From NCBI RefSeq assembly GCF_902506655.1, contig NZ_LR734817.1, positions 151,667-215,666 on the forward strand: a stretch of DNA of 64,000 bases. The letters are read 5' to 3'. Of this stretch, positions 8,805-17,584 are shown piece after piece. How positions within the stretch are numbered: the stretch's first letter is position 1; every line of letters starts with the position of its first letter. A program made the position numbers and the translations under genes. This DNA is from Marinoscillum sp. 108 (lineage in GTDB: Bacteria > Bacteroidota > Bacteroidia > Cytophagales > Cyclobacteriaceae). Below the pieces are notes generated by a model. It had not been told where the DNA came from, ran no database searches, and saw only the letters and a program-made list of their open reading frames with translations.

Positions 8805-8990
8805 TTGAAGTTCCGAAATTGATCACAACAACCGACCAACAACCCCCTGGCTGTCAACCGTTCTCTACCAAATCTAGCAGATTTTCCCTCCCAAACAAAC
8901 CATTGTAGGCTATAGGGTGCCCTCAAGCCGGGCAGGCTGTTACTTTTCCTTGATGAAAAGTAACCAAAAATCATGACAGAACGTTACCAG
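8805..8990. repeat. Leader repeat L copy 2 fused to short repeat B copy
   Basis: 8805-8915 is leader repeat L, with the perfect dyad AAATCT-AGC-AGATTT at 8870-8884. It runs straight into about 70 bases of repeat B (8917-8990), including the hairpin GTTACTTTTC-CTTGAT-GAAAAGTAAC at 8939-8964. The join of two otherwise separate repeat families within a few bases suggests recombination. The rest of the gap (8991-9182) has only short palindromes such as GTGAGTGCGCTCAC near 9080 and no gene. Confidence 0.75.
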
Positions 8991-9182
8991 GGAATTCAAA
9001 TATTCTATTAATTCGGAGATATTTGAGAGTCTGTTTCAATTCAGTTTGACTGGAGAGGTTGGAATCTAACGTCTATGTATGGTGAGTGCGCTCACACTTT
9101 CCTATAGCTCGACAGTATCGAATTGCAGTGAAAGTTGAAAGTAGTTCAAAAGCGTATTCACTATACATTTTGTTATGATCTT

Positions 9183-10364
9183 TTATTCGTTTTTCAAGGC
9201 AGAAACCTCTTTTTTCAGTTCAAGGATTTCAGTCTGAGCGGTCTTGAGTTCCTTGTTCTGTTCAATTAGATAAAGTGTTAGTTCCTCTATCTTCTGAAGT
9301 AGTTTAGCGTCCATCTCTCCCAAGTTGATACCATTCTCTGCTACTTCTGCTTCGCTTGGGATTTCAGGTAGATGACCATTTTCGTCTATGTGTTGCTCCA
9401 CCTCTTCAAGAGTAGGTAAGTCATAGTCATTCTCAAAAACAAAATCAGACCAGCCATTAGCTTCTACTTTAATTTCTCTTGCCCCAATTGAGCCTTCGAC
9501 CGCAAGTCGATGTGTTCCTGTTGTAATTGTTCCAATTCCCACATTCCCATTAGCGTTAATCCTAATCCTTTCGGAATTATTCGTTCCGATAGAGAAGAAA
9601 GTATTATTAATGGTACTTAGAAACATATTACCAGTAGTAAATAGTGAATTCCCATCTATGTATAAGTTATGCCCATTATCTTGGATTCTTAATCCAGAAT
9701 TTGAAGTATTTGGTGTTTCAATACCTCCAATTGTGGCATCTCGATAAATATGAACTAAGGAATTTGAAGGAGATGAAGTTCCAAAACCGACATTTCCGTT
9801 AGAGTCTATTCTCAGCCTTTCGGTGTCATTAGTTCCAACAGAAAAAGTGGTGTTGTTAAGTGTGCCCAAGACCATATTACCGCTAGTGTATAATGTGTTC
9901 CCATCGATGTAGAGACTTGATCCATTATCTTGAATTCTTAGTCCAGCATTGGCTGTATTAACTGATCCAATTCCTCCAGTAGTAGCATTCCTGTAAATGT
10001 GAACAAGACCATCATTTGGTGAGTTTGTCCCAATACCAAGACTTCCTCCGTTAAGATAGGAATCACCATAACTGTTAATCAAGACTTTTAGACTCGTTGA
10101 GTTATTATAAAGGTTGATTCGACCATTGTCGTCTGATGTGACCGATAAAGAGGATCTTATGGCGTTTCCGGCATTATTGTATATCGCTGCACCATTAAAA
10201 TAACTTGTTGCTGATGTCCCTGCCCTTATCTGAAATTGAGCAGATGGGTTTAAACCAATACCAACTTTGTCATTGGTCGTAATGTAACCTCCATTATCTG
10301 TCCATTGAGCTAGAACTGTCATTACTGTCAATGCAAGACCCAGTGTTAAAATAATTTTTTTCAT
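9183..10364 (-). CDS. Tail-fibre-like surface protein, paralogue
   Basis: 393 residues from the ATG at 10364 with signal peptide MKKIILTLGLALTVMTVLAQ; the frame is open to 10715 but upstream is translated repeat. The middle has repeated beta modules (VGIGTNSPNDGLVHIYRNAT, GLRIQDNGSSLYIDGNTL, TERLRIDSNGNVGFG, and a second set about 100 residues later). The C-terminal 115 residues are nearly the same as in the 7580-8791 protein (GWSDFVFENDYDLPTLEEV, GHLPEIPSEAEV, NGINLGEMDAKLLQKIEEL, then a coiled coil). Different central repeats on a shared C-terminal trimerisation block suggest modular exchange. No phage structural genes are nearby. Confidence 0.7.
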   Translation of the reverse strand: MKKIILTLGLALTVMTVLAQWTDNGGYITTNDKVGIGLNPSAQFQIRAGTSATSYFNGAAIYNNAGNAIRSSLSVTSDDNGRINLYNNSTSLKVLINSYGDSYLNGGSLGIGTNSPNDGLVHIYRNATTGGIGSVNTANAGLRIQDNGSSLYIDGNTLYTSGNMVLGTLNNTTFSVGTNDTERLRIDSNGNVGFGTSSPSNSLVHIYRDATIGGIETPNTSNSGLRIQDNGHNLYIDGNSLFTTGNMFLSTINNTFFSIGTNNSERIRINANGNVGIGTITTGTHRLAVEGSIGAREIKVEANGWSDFVFENDYDLPTLEEVEQHIDENGHLPEIPSEAEVAENGINLGEMDAKLLQKIEELTLYLIEQNKELKTAQTEILELKKEVSALKNE

Positions 10365-10377
10365 ATTGAGGTGATTA

Positions 10378-10497
10378 TTGAATTTCAGAAATTGATCATA
10401 ACAACAGGCTAACAACCACCAGTGATCATTAGTCAACCGTTCTCTACCAAATCTAGCAGATTTTCTATCCTGATCAAACCATTGCTGGCCATAGGTG
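10378..10497. repeat. Leader repeat L, copy 3
   Basis: Closest to copy 2: GAAATTGATCA, AACAAC, GTCAACCGTTCTCTACCAAA, and the perfect dyad AAATCT-AGC-AGATTT at 10449-10463, then AAACCATTG and ATAGGTGC. It lies between the start codon of the minus-strand gene (10364) and the 21-bp tandem array at 10500. Confidence 0.7.
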
Positions 10498-10499
10498 CA

Positions 10500-10709
10500 C
10501 TGCACGACCTTCTTGGATCTCTGCATGGTCCTCTTGAAGTACTGCACGGCTGTCTTGTACCTCTGCACAGCCATCTTGGAACGCTGCACGGTCGTCTTAA
10601 ACCTCTGCACGGTTATCTCGGAACACTGCACGGCCGTCTTGGAACACTGCACGGCTTTCTTGGAACGCTGCACGGCCTTCTTCAAACACTGCACGGCTGT
10701 CTTGAACCT
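10500..10709. repeat. Ten tandem 21-bp repeats
   Basis: Ten contiguous units of exactly 21 bases, each beginning CTGCACGG or a close variant and continuing with a TCTTGGAAC-like block: 10500, 10521, 10542, 10563, 10584, 10605, 10626, 10647, 10668 and 10689. Because the unit is seven codons, several frames stay open on both strands; on the minus strand the units read as QRSKKAV/QCSKTAV-type heptads running into the frame of the downstream gene. There are no spacers, so this is not a CRISPR array. It sits directly upstream (minus strand) of leader repeat L copy 3. Confidence 0.9.
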
Positions 10710-10837
10710 TTGCAATTCTCAATTAGCTAATCACAAGCCTCATCTACTTTGATAGGCTGGTTACAGGCTAATTATTCATGGATTTTAGCTCAGCTAAAAT
10801 GAATCTGAATTAGATTGAATTCACTAAATAGTTATTC

Positions 10838-11557
10838 ATGAAAAATCTAATTATTGCGATTAGCCTGCTTCTACAATTTCTGCCATCGGCCTATAGTCAA
10901 CAAATTGGTGTCGGCGTAGGAGGTGTACTACTACTTGAATATTCGAAGGAATATGATTCTGATACCCGAGGCGGCCAGGTAAACAGTACCTCGAAAAAGC
11001 AATTTGACACGTATAAGATTCCCACAGTCTCCTTTTTCAGTTTTAAAGAGTCGGGTCATTTTTTCCTTTTCGAAACGGGGAAGTTTAGCATTGGAAGTAA
11101 AGATACGGAGACAACTCATACGAATGACGTTGGGGATTCTCAGGTAATTGGTGGAGAAAATACTTTCAATTTTACAAGCTCCTTTCGAACTGGGTACAGC
11201 TTCAGAGTATCTGACAATGAAAAGATCTCAACCTATTTGGGTGTAGGAATCAATCCTCAATTCGACAGAGAAGTAGTGGAGCCAAGAATTTCTGCCTTTA
11301 AGACGGCAGAGACTATCCTTGACACTGATCTGGAAATTTTGGCCAATCTCTTCATAAAGGTGAATCCAAACATTGCAATAAACTTGGCTGTTCCTGTCAA
11401 AATCTGGAATTACAAATTTGTTGGTCAAAGGACGGACAATCCACAAATGCCCCAGCGTGAGCAATATCAACGTAATGATTCGAATGAATTTTTACCACTT
11501 CAATTTGAATTCAAAGCAGGTCTGGTATACAGATTTGAAAAATCCAAGGCTCAATAA
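10838..11557 (+). CDS. Putative outer-membrane beta-barrel protein
   Basis: 239 residues. Signal peptide MKNLIIAISLLLQFLPSAYSQ. The remainder alternates polar and hydrophobic residues in short strands (IGVGVGGVLLLEYS, TVSFFSFKESGHFFLFETGKF, FRTGYSFRVSDNEKISTYLGVGI, NIAINLAVPVKIW, FEFKAGLVYRF), typical of a small 8-10 strand outer-membrane barrel ending near the C-terminus. No family assigned. Convergent with the TonB receptor gene downstream; the gap between them is 122 bases. Confidence 0.6.
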   Translation: MKNLIIAISLLLQFLPSAYSQQIGVGVGGVLLLEYSKEYDSDTRGGQVNSTSKKQFDTYKIPTVSFFSFKESGHFFLFETGKFSIGSKDTETTHTNDVGDSQVIGGENTFNFTSSFRTGYSFRVSDNEKISTYLGVGINPQFDREVVEPRISAFKTAETILDTDLEILANLFIKVNPNIAINLAVPVKIWNYKFVGQRTDNPQMPQREQYQRNDSNEFLPLQFEFKAGLVYRFEKSKAQ

Positions 11558-11679
11558 TACAAATGAGGTTGTCTCTCGGGTAGTTTCCCCCTTGAAACAA
11601 GCCTCATCTGTTCTCCCGCTGGTTGGGACCTTGGTATTAAGATAGAACAGTTAGTCCAAAAAATAAAACCATTTTCGAC

Positions 11680-14109
11680 CTAGAACTGAATTCGGTACAT
11701 GACATCAGGAAAAAAGCCGATTTGTTTAATGGAATTCACCTCATCGGTCACCTCGTTGTAGCGGCGCACAAATTCATTTTTGCGATTGGTCACGTTCTGC
11801 AAGTCCACAAAAAACTGGTGGGAAATGTTTCGCCTGGAGCTGTTCATCCGCACCCCAAATTTCACATCCCAGCGGAAGTAGTTGGCATATCGCTCACTGT
11901 AGGCTATCTCGTCCATCCGCACCTCGCGTCCGGCATTGGCCCGGGTAGCTTCCAGGTCCACAGGCGTATAGGGCTTGCCGCCAGAGGTTGTAAACTTGGT
12001 GTCAAACGTCCAGGCATTTCGCTGGGCTGGCCCAAATTTCCATTCCTTTCCGAAAAGTACATTGTACACAAACTGGTTGTTGAAGCTGGTGCTGCGCTCA
12101 ATCCCGTCGCTCCCGCTATATTTTGAGTCAAACAGCGAGGTGGTCATCAGCAGGTAGTAGTCGTTCGAAAAGAACTTTTCCAGTGTGAGCTCCAGGCCAT
12201 AGTTTCTTCCCGTTCCTTCATTGACCAGCGAGCCTCTTTCGTCAAAGACAAAGTCCGCCCCTTCGTTGATGATGGCATAGCTGCTCGGGGTGCTTTGCAC
12301 CGGGATATTGTACAGGTGCTGGTAATAGATCTCCGATTTGAATCGCCAGTCTTTGCCCAGGTTACGGTCGTACCCCGCCACAAAATGATGACTTTTGATA
12401 AAATCCAGGTTTTTGTTGGTTCGCTCAAATACACCGGGGCTGGTTTCTTCCTGCAAGAAAAGGATGGGCGAAGGGGCCATTTGCGAATGCAGACCATAGG
12501 CCAGGCTGATCCGCTGAATGGGGGTGAACTGATAGCTGAGGGCCGCCCGTGGTTCTACGGAAAACCTCTCGGACAGACCGAGGTACTGGGTGCTCACCCC
12601 AAAGGTGGTGCTCAGGTTGTCAGTGAGCTTATACTCTGCCTGACCAAAAACCCGCGACAGCAGGTAGTATTCGCTCACATTGCGCACCGGAATGAAATAG
12701 TCCGGGATCTCATCGTTGTTTTCATCCGGTATTTCGGCCCGGTTGTCCCGGTCGTTGTAGAGGAAATCTGCATGATACAGCTCGCCCAGATAGCCGGCCC
12801 GAAGGTTCCACCGGGCATTAAACTTTTTGTTGACCACCGAGGAGAGGGTGTAGCGACTGTCCGCCGTCTCCACGTTCGTTGCCCTGAATTTCCCAACGGT
12901 CTCTCCGCCATTGTCTTTCAGCAAGTTGTCCTGGTAGTAGTTGTTTTGAGTGGTGGATGCACCTACGGTGGTTTTGATGTACGTCGTTTTGTTAGGTCGC
13001 ATCAAGTGCGACATTCCTATTACCCCCAGGGTATTGTCGATGTAGGCATCCACGGCCGGGTCAGCAAACAGGTCTCCTTCTTTCACCTCGTCGCCTTTGA
13101 AATCAATGCTGCTCAAGCCACCAAGTCCGAACACTTCGAATTTCCCGATTTTGGTTTCCCCCAGGTTCACCTTAAAGGAAAAATCCTGATAATAAGGCAC
13201 AGCGCTGGTACCGGTGGCGGCCAGGCTGGCTATGCCGTAGCGGTAGGTGGCTACAAAGGAAGAATTCTTTTCCCTGTTGATTGACCCCTCTGCCATCAGC
13301 TCCATGCCCGAGTAGGCACTCATTTGTCCGGTGAATTCAAACTTGTCGGCATTTCCATTTCTGAAATTCACATCAAAAACGGCCGCATTGGCATTGCCAT
13401 ACTCCGCCGGAAAAGCCCCCGTCAGGAAATCTGATGTTCTCAGAATGTTGGTGTTAAGCGCATTCACCGGCCCGCCAGTTACCCCCAGCGTAGCAAAGTG
13501 GTTCGTGGTAGGCACAGGAATCCCCTCGATCCGCCACTGCAGACCGGTGGGTGAATTTCCCCGCACCACAATGTCATTTCGCGAATCATTGGGTGCACTC
13601 ACCCCTGCAAAGGAAGTGGCCAATCGAGCCACGTCGTTTCGCCCGCCAGAGAAGCGGGTGGTTTCCTCCAGGCTAAACGTGCGGGCACTCACCTTTGCCA
13701 TTTCATTGATGGGCAGGTCTTTGCTGGCACTGGCGGTCACCACCACGGCTTCCAGGTTTTCCACCGATTCCTCCAACTTGATCTGCAGGATCACCTCCTT
13801 ACCTGCCGTCACCAGTACATTGGGGATGGTCTGGTTTTTATAGCCCACATATTGCACGGCCAGGGTTTGCCTTCCTACAGGTACATTTTCCAGTCGGAAG
13901 GTTCCATCTACATCCGTGATGGTGCCCAGCATCGGCTCGCTCCCCAGCACGAGGATCGTGGCCCCAATGAGTTCGTATTCTGCCTGTGCGTCGATGATTT
14001 TTCCCTTGATCACCTGCGTTTGCCCAAAGGAATTGGAGACCAGAAAAAGGGCCAGGGCGATCCCAATTAAAATCTTTACAGTCTGATTGCGAATAGTAAG
14101 CGTATTCAT
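11680..14109 (-). CDS. TonB-dependent outer-membrane receptor with CarboxypepD_reg-like domain
   Basis: 809 residues. Signal peptide near 1-29 (LALFLVSNSFGQ). Residues 33-115 are a carboxypeptidase-regulatory-like beta-sandwich (VIKGKIIDAQAEYELIGATI, VDGTFRLENVPVG). A plug domain follows (about 120-240) with the TonB-box-like EAVVVTASASKD and IVVRGNSPTGLQWRIEGIPV. The rest is a 22-strand-type barrel ending VMYRIQF with a terminal aromatic. Imports an unknown ligand across the outer membrane using the TonB-ExbBD system. No SusD partner is adjacent, which argues against a classic glycan SusCD system. Divergent from the LytS/LytTR pair over a 259-base intergenic region. Confidence 0.85.
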   Translation of the reverse strand: MNTLTIRNQTVKILIGIALALFLVSNSFGQTQVIKGKIIDAQAEYELIGATILVLGSEPMLGTITDVDGTFRLENVPVGRQTLAVQYVGYKNQTIPNVLVTAGKEVILQIKLEESVENLEAVVVTASASKDLPINEMAKVSARTFSLEETTRFSGGRNDVARLATSFAGVSAPNDSRNDIVVRGNSPTGLQWRIEGIPVPTTNHFATLGVTGGPVNALNTNILRTSDFLTGAFPAEYGNANAAVFDVNFRNGNADKFEFTGQMSAYSGMELMAEGSINREKNSSFVATYRYGIASLAATGTSAVPYYQDFSFKVNLGETKIGKFEVFGLGGLSSIDFKGDEVKEGDLFADPAVDAYIDNTLGVIGMSHLMRPNKTTYIKTTVGASTTQNNYYQDNLLKDNGGETVGKFRATNVETADSRYTLSSVVNKKFNARWNLRAGYLGELYHADFLYNDRDNRAEIPDENNDEIPDYFIPVRNVSEYYLLSRVFGQAEYKLTDNLSTTFGVSTQYLGLSERFSVEPRAALSYQFTPIQRISLAYGLHSQMAPSPILFLQEETSPGVFERTNKNLDFIKSHHFVAGYDRNLGKDWRFKSEIYYQHLYNIPVQSTPSSYAIINEGADFVFDERGSLVNEGTGRNYGLELTLEKFFSNDYYLLMTTSLFDSKYSGSDGIERSTSFNNQFVYNVLFGKEWKFGPAQRNAWTFDTKFTTSGGKPYTPVDLEATRANAGREVRMDEIAYSERYANYFRWDVKFGVRMNSSRRNISHQFFVDLQNVTNRKNEFVRRYNEVTDEVNSIKQIGFFPDVMYRIQF

Positions 14110-14368
14110 AAGCGTGTGTTTTGGTTCAGTTGTTCGAATCTACGGGGGTAGAGAAATGCCTGGTAGGCAATTCCGTGTGAGTCCATAAAGCAATCAGGTG
14201 AACCGTGTATATGGCCCTATGAAATGGGTTTGCATATCACAACGACAGATCATCGGGGTTCGGCCCGTGATTTTCCGGTTTCGAAGCACACAAATACGGC
14301 CTCAGGGGCAATTCGTTAACCAGCCTTTCAAATTCTGGTTAGCTTTATATCAGTTTTTAGGGATCCTT

Positions 14369-15415
14369 ATGAAAAACTTCAAAATCAGGGAAATACACGT
14401 GCGCTGGGTAGGAATCTTCCTCGTCGGGTTTCTGGTGATGTTCACAGAGCAGGAAGGAACACCAGCTGCCGCCCTACCCTTTTGGTCACATTACTTCGTT
14501 TCGGTGGCTTTCACGGCCATCTACTGGAACGGCGCCTATCTCCTCTTTATGTGGTTTCGCAAAGTGTTTCCGGAGATCAGCCAAACGTACAAAAGACTTT
14601 TTCTCACTTACATGGCGCTCTTCGTCTGGATGAGCATCGGTGGGATTCCCTTCAAAATGGCACTTGGTCTGGTGGAATATACCCTGAGTGGGGTTTTCCT
14701 GGCCTGCTCAGAATACTTCATGCTCAACATCATTCTGGCAATTATCATTGGCACGATCTACGAAACGGTCTTTTTCTTTGAAAAATGGAAGGAATCTATC
14801 CAACAAAATGAGGAGCTCAAAAATCAGCAGATTCGTACCCAATTCGAGGTGCTGCAAAACCAGATGAGCCCCCATTTTCTATTCAACAGCCTGAATACCC
14901 TCACCACGCTGATCGCGGAAAACCAGCAGGTGGCTATTGATTTCACACAGAAACTCTCTGAAGTATATCGCTACATCTTGCAAAACAAAGAACGGGACCT
15001 GGTACATCTCCATGAGGAGCTGGACTTTGCCAAATCGTATTTGTACCTCTTAAAAATGCGTTTTCCGGATAACCTGACAGCCACCTTCAATGTAGACAAG
15101 AAATATGAGCACCTCAGCATTGCGCCGTTGACTATACAGATGCTGGTAGAAAATGCCATCAAACACAATGTGGTGTCCAAAGCCGATCCGCTCCACATCG
15201 ATGTGTATGTAGAGAACGGATCCTCCATCGTAGTGAAGAACAATCTGCAAAAGCGTCCGGTGATCGAGAAGTCCACAAAAACCGGATTGGCCAATATCAG
15301 AAAACGCTATGAATACCTGGGCAACAGGCAAATTGAGATCATCACCACCCCCAAAAACTACATGGTTGCTATTCCGTTGATCGACCTGATAGAAAACCGA
15401 AACATCGCCGTATGA
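14369..15415 (+). CDS. LytS/YehU-type sensor histidine kinase
   Basis: 348 residues from the ATG at 14369; the frame is open to 14198 but those residues are not membrane or domain sequence. Four hydrophobic segments in the first 160 residues form the membrane sensor. A coiled-coil linker (QQNEELKNQQIRTQFEVLQ) leads to the His_kinase (PF06580) block QMSPHFLFNSLNTL with the phospho-accepting histidine, then the ATPase domain (LTIQMLVENAIKHN N-box, KTGLANIRKRYEYLG). Overlaps the next gene by 4 bases (ATGA), so the pair is translationally coupled. The signal is unknown; it may control the divergent TonB receptor. Confidence 0.85.
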   Translation: MKNFKIREIHVRWVGIFLVGFLVMFTEQEGTPAAALPFWSHYFVSVAFTAIYWNGAYLLFMWFRKVFPEISQTYKRLFLTYMALFVWMSIGGIPFKMALGLVEYTLSGVFLACSEYFMLNIILAIIIGTIYETVFFFEKWKESIQQNEELKNQQIRTQFEVLQNQMSPHFLFNSLNTLTTLIAENQQVAIDFTQKLSEVYRYILQNKERDLVHLHEELDFAKSYLYLLKMRFPDNLTATFNVDKKYEHLSIAPLTIQMLVENAIKHNVVSKADPLHIDVYVENGSSIVVKNNLQKRPVIEKSTKTGLANIRKRYEYLGNRQIEIITTPKNYMVAIPLIDLIENRNIAV

Positions 15416-16170
15416 AGGTCCTGATCATTGAAGACGAGGCACCGGCCTTTCGTCGGTTACAAAAGCTGCTCGAAGAAATCAATCCGGATATTGAAATCGT
15501 GGAGGTGCTGGACAGTGTGGAGGAAAGTGTAAAATGGTTTAACAACCACCACATTCCAGATCTTATTTTCAGTGACATCCAGCTGAGTGACGGCATTTCA
15601 TTCGATATTTTTGATCGAGTGCCTATTACCAGGCCCGTTATTTTCACCACCGCGTTTGACGAATACATGCTGAAGGCTTTTCGGGTCAATAGCATTGATT
15701 ACCTGCTGAAACCCATCAAAAAAGAAGACCTGGAAAAGAGCCTCCTCAAATACCAGCAAATGAAGAGGGTCTTCGGCGGAGGGGTGGATATGAGCGAGCT
15801 CCTGAAAAATGTAAAGCTGGGCGGGCAAGACTACAAAATCCGTTTTCTGGCGAAAGTTGGAGACAAACTGGTCTCAGTGGAGACAGAGGATGTGGCCTAT
15901 TTTCAAACCCGACATGGCGTGGTACACATGGCGACTACCCAGGGCCGAACCTACCTGCTGGATCAGGCCCTGGATGAACTCATGACGCAGCTGGATCCCA
16001 ATAAATTTTTCCGTGCCAACCGGCAGTTTATTGTACAGTTCAGGTCCATATCGGCGGTACACCGATACCACAAAGGCAAGCTCCTGATAGAGCTGAATCC
16101 CAAACTGGAAGAAGACGTGGTAGTGAGTGCCGAAAAGGCAAGCCATTTCAGAAAATGGCTGGGCGATTGA
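15412..16170 (+). CDS. LytTR-family response regulator
   Basis: 252 residues. Receiver domain at 1-120 with VLIIEDEAPA acidic pocket, phospho-acceptor Asp in LIFSDIQLSDG, the conserved Thr in VIFTTAFDEY and the Lys in YLLKPIKKED. C-terminal LytTR DNA-binding domain at about 145-250 (VGDKLVSVETEDVAYFQTRH, FFRANRQFIVQFRSI, VVVSAEKASHFRKWLGD). Cognate regulator of the overlapping LytS-type kinase. Confidence 0.9.
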   Translation: MKVLIIEDEAPAFRRLQKLLEEINPDIEIVEVLDSVEESVKWFNNHHIPDLIFSDIQLSDGISFDIFDRVPITRPVIFTTAFDEYMLKAFRVNSIDYLLKPIKKEDLEKSLLKYQQMKRVFGGGVDMSELLKNVKLGGQDYKIRFLAKVGDKLVSVETEDVAYFQTRHGVVHMATTQGRTYLLDQALDELMTQLDPNKFFRANRQFIVQFRSISAVHRYHKGKLLIELNPKLEEDVVVSAEKASHFRKWLGD

Positions 16171-16573
16171 GGGATGAGAATCGGTATTTCTGACCCTTGG
16201 AAACATCATACAAAATGCCATTCAAAGCATCTTAAGATCGGACTTTTATTCCCTAGCATGAGGCCAAAAAGGCCCTAAATCACACCATTTCAGGGCGCTG
16301 AAATTTTATTTTTTACCGACCGGTCAAAAGCACAACATTCCCGATCGTCCATACGTTGAGGATCATCAATTTGGGCAATGACATAGGGAAAATGCTATAT
16401 ACACGGCATAAGCCCTGATTCTGAAAGGAAGTCAATCCACCCCAGGGAAGATTCTCTATGAACGTCTATTTTAGAAACAGCACCCATTTGAAAACATCGA
16501 ACATCAGGTCGAGTGATTTTGGAAATCATTTACCTATCTCTTTATTACCTTTAGAAAAGCAACAGCCGAGGTG
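16171..16573. other. 403-base gap without a gene
   Basis: No coding frame of protein character, no RNA fold and no repeat stands out. A weak match to the Bacteroidota -7 element (TACCTTTA at 16546-16553, consensus TAnnTTTG) precedes the next gene, with a TTTG at 16518-16521 that is slightly too far upstream for a good -33 element. Confidence 0.5.
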
Positions 16574-17581
16574 ATGGAAACCACAAAAAACTCAATTTCA
16601 TTTGAAGGAAAGAAGCTCTCCGTCCAAAAGAGGCTTCTGGTCGCACTGGGTGTAATTGTCACCATTGGTATTTTCATGCGGTTCATCAACTTCCCCAACA
16701 GTTCCCGGTCCTCATCCGCCGAAAACAGGGCTGAGATGCAGCCCGCCGGACTGCCGATCGTGATGAATGACTCACTGATCCGTCCACTCACCACACTCCT
16801 GAACAGCTCCCTGCAAAAAGACCTGGATGGCATCATTGCTTCCAATAAAAAGTGGGCGACGCTGGCCAGTCAAAAGAAGATGTGCATCGGACTCGTGGAC
16901 TTAAGGGACTCCTACAACGTGAAGTTTGCCCGGGTCAATGGCAACGATATGATGTATGCTGCCAGCCTCCCCAAAATAGCCGTACTGCTGACAGCCACAG
17001 AGTCGATCGATCAGGGGCTGCTGGAGGAAACCGATGAGATAAAATCCGACATGCGCATGATGATCGCCAAGAGTGACAATGCAGCCACCACCAGGATGAT
17101 AGACCGGGTAGGTCTGGATAAGATTGCTGAAGTAATGCAGGACCCCAAATACGACTTCTACGACGAAGAAAAAGGGGGTGGCCTTTGGGTAGGCAAGCGC
17201 TACGCCAGCACGGGACCCAGAAATGGCGATCCACTGAAAAACATCAGCCATGGTGCCACAGCCACACAGGTGTGCAGGTACTATTACCTGTTGGCCTTTG
17301 GGCAGCTCGTGAACTATGAGCGCTCAAAACAAATGCTCGCCTACTTAGGAGATCCCATGCTGCACCATAAATTTGTCAACACCCTGGATCAGGTGGCGCC
17401 ACGGGCACAGGTTTTCCGAAAATCAGGATCGTGGAGAAATTATCATTCTGACTCAGCACTCGTTTGGGGTCCTACGTGGAGAAGGTATATATTGGTGGCC
17501 CTGGTAGAGGATGAAGATGGTGAAAAGATCATGCGTGAACTCATCATGGAAGTGGATAAAAAATTAAAACCGAAAATTTAA
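16574..17581 (+). CDS. Membrane-anchored class A beta-lactamase-fold serine hydrolase
   Basis: 335 residues from the ATG at 16574 (a GTG codon lies directly before it). One N-terminal membrane segment at about 20-40 anchors a periplasmic domain. The three penicillin-recognising motifs are present: SLPK at 131-134 (SxxK), SDN at 167-169, and KSG at 283-285. The class A omega-loop ExxxN is not evident after the SDN motif, where the sequence has a long insert (YDEEKGGGLWVGKRYA). This favours a peptidase or other serine hydrolase over a true beta-lactamase. The next gene begins 3 bases after the stop, so the two are probably co-transcribed. Confidence 0.8.
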   Translation: METTKNSISFEGKKLSVQKRLLVALGVIVTIGIFMRFINFPNSSRSSSAENRAEMQPAGLPIVMNDSLIRPLTTLLNSSLQKDLDGIIASNKKWATLASQKKMCIGLVDLRDSYNVKFARVNGNDMMYAASLPKIAVLLTATESIDQGLLEETDEIKSDMRMMIAKSDNAATTRMIDRVGLDKIAEVMQDPKYDFYDEEKGGGLWVGKRYASTGPRNGDPLKNISHGATATQVCRYYYLLAFGQLVNYERSKQMLAYLGDPMLHHKFVNTLDQVAPRAQVFRKSGSWRNYHSDSALVWGPTWRRYILVALVEDEDGEKIMRELIMEVDKKLKPKI

Positions 17582-17584
17582 AAA

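Noticed and set aside
7580-10364. Prophage tail region
   Set aside because: The fibre-like proteins have signal peptides and no phage structural, lysis or integrase genes are nearby.
10500-10709. CRISPR array
   Set aside because: The units are contiguous with no spacers, and no cas gene is present.
10365-10715. Heptad-repeat N-terminus of the second fibre protein
   Set aside because: A normal signal peptide begins at 10364; residues before it are the leader and tandem repeats. Kept only as an alternative in the findings.
10422-10752. Plus-strand open frames across the 21-bp repeat
   Set aside because: They are open only because the repeat unit is a multiple of three; no start context or domain supports them.
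11566-11620. Possible terminator between the convergent outer-membrane protein and TonB receptor genes
   Set aside because: ATGAGGTTGT can pair with ACAAGCCTCAT, but there is a bulge, a loop of more than 20 bases and no T run.
12295-13284. 329-codon open frame antisense to the TonB receptor gene
   Set aside because: Shadow of the receptor reading frame; no domain and low-complexity composition.
14198-14368. Longer start for the first LytS-type kinase
   Set aside because: The extra 57 residues are basic, not membrane or domain sequence; the ATG at 14369 begins just before the first membrane helix.
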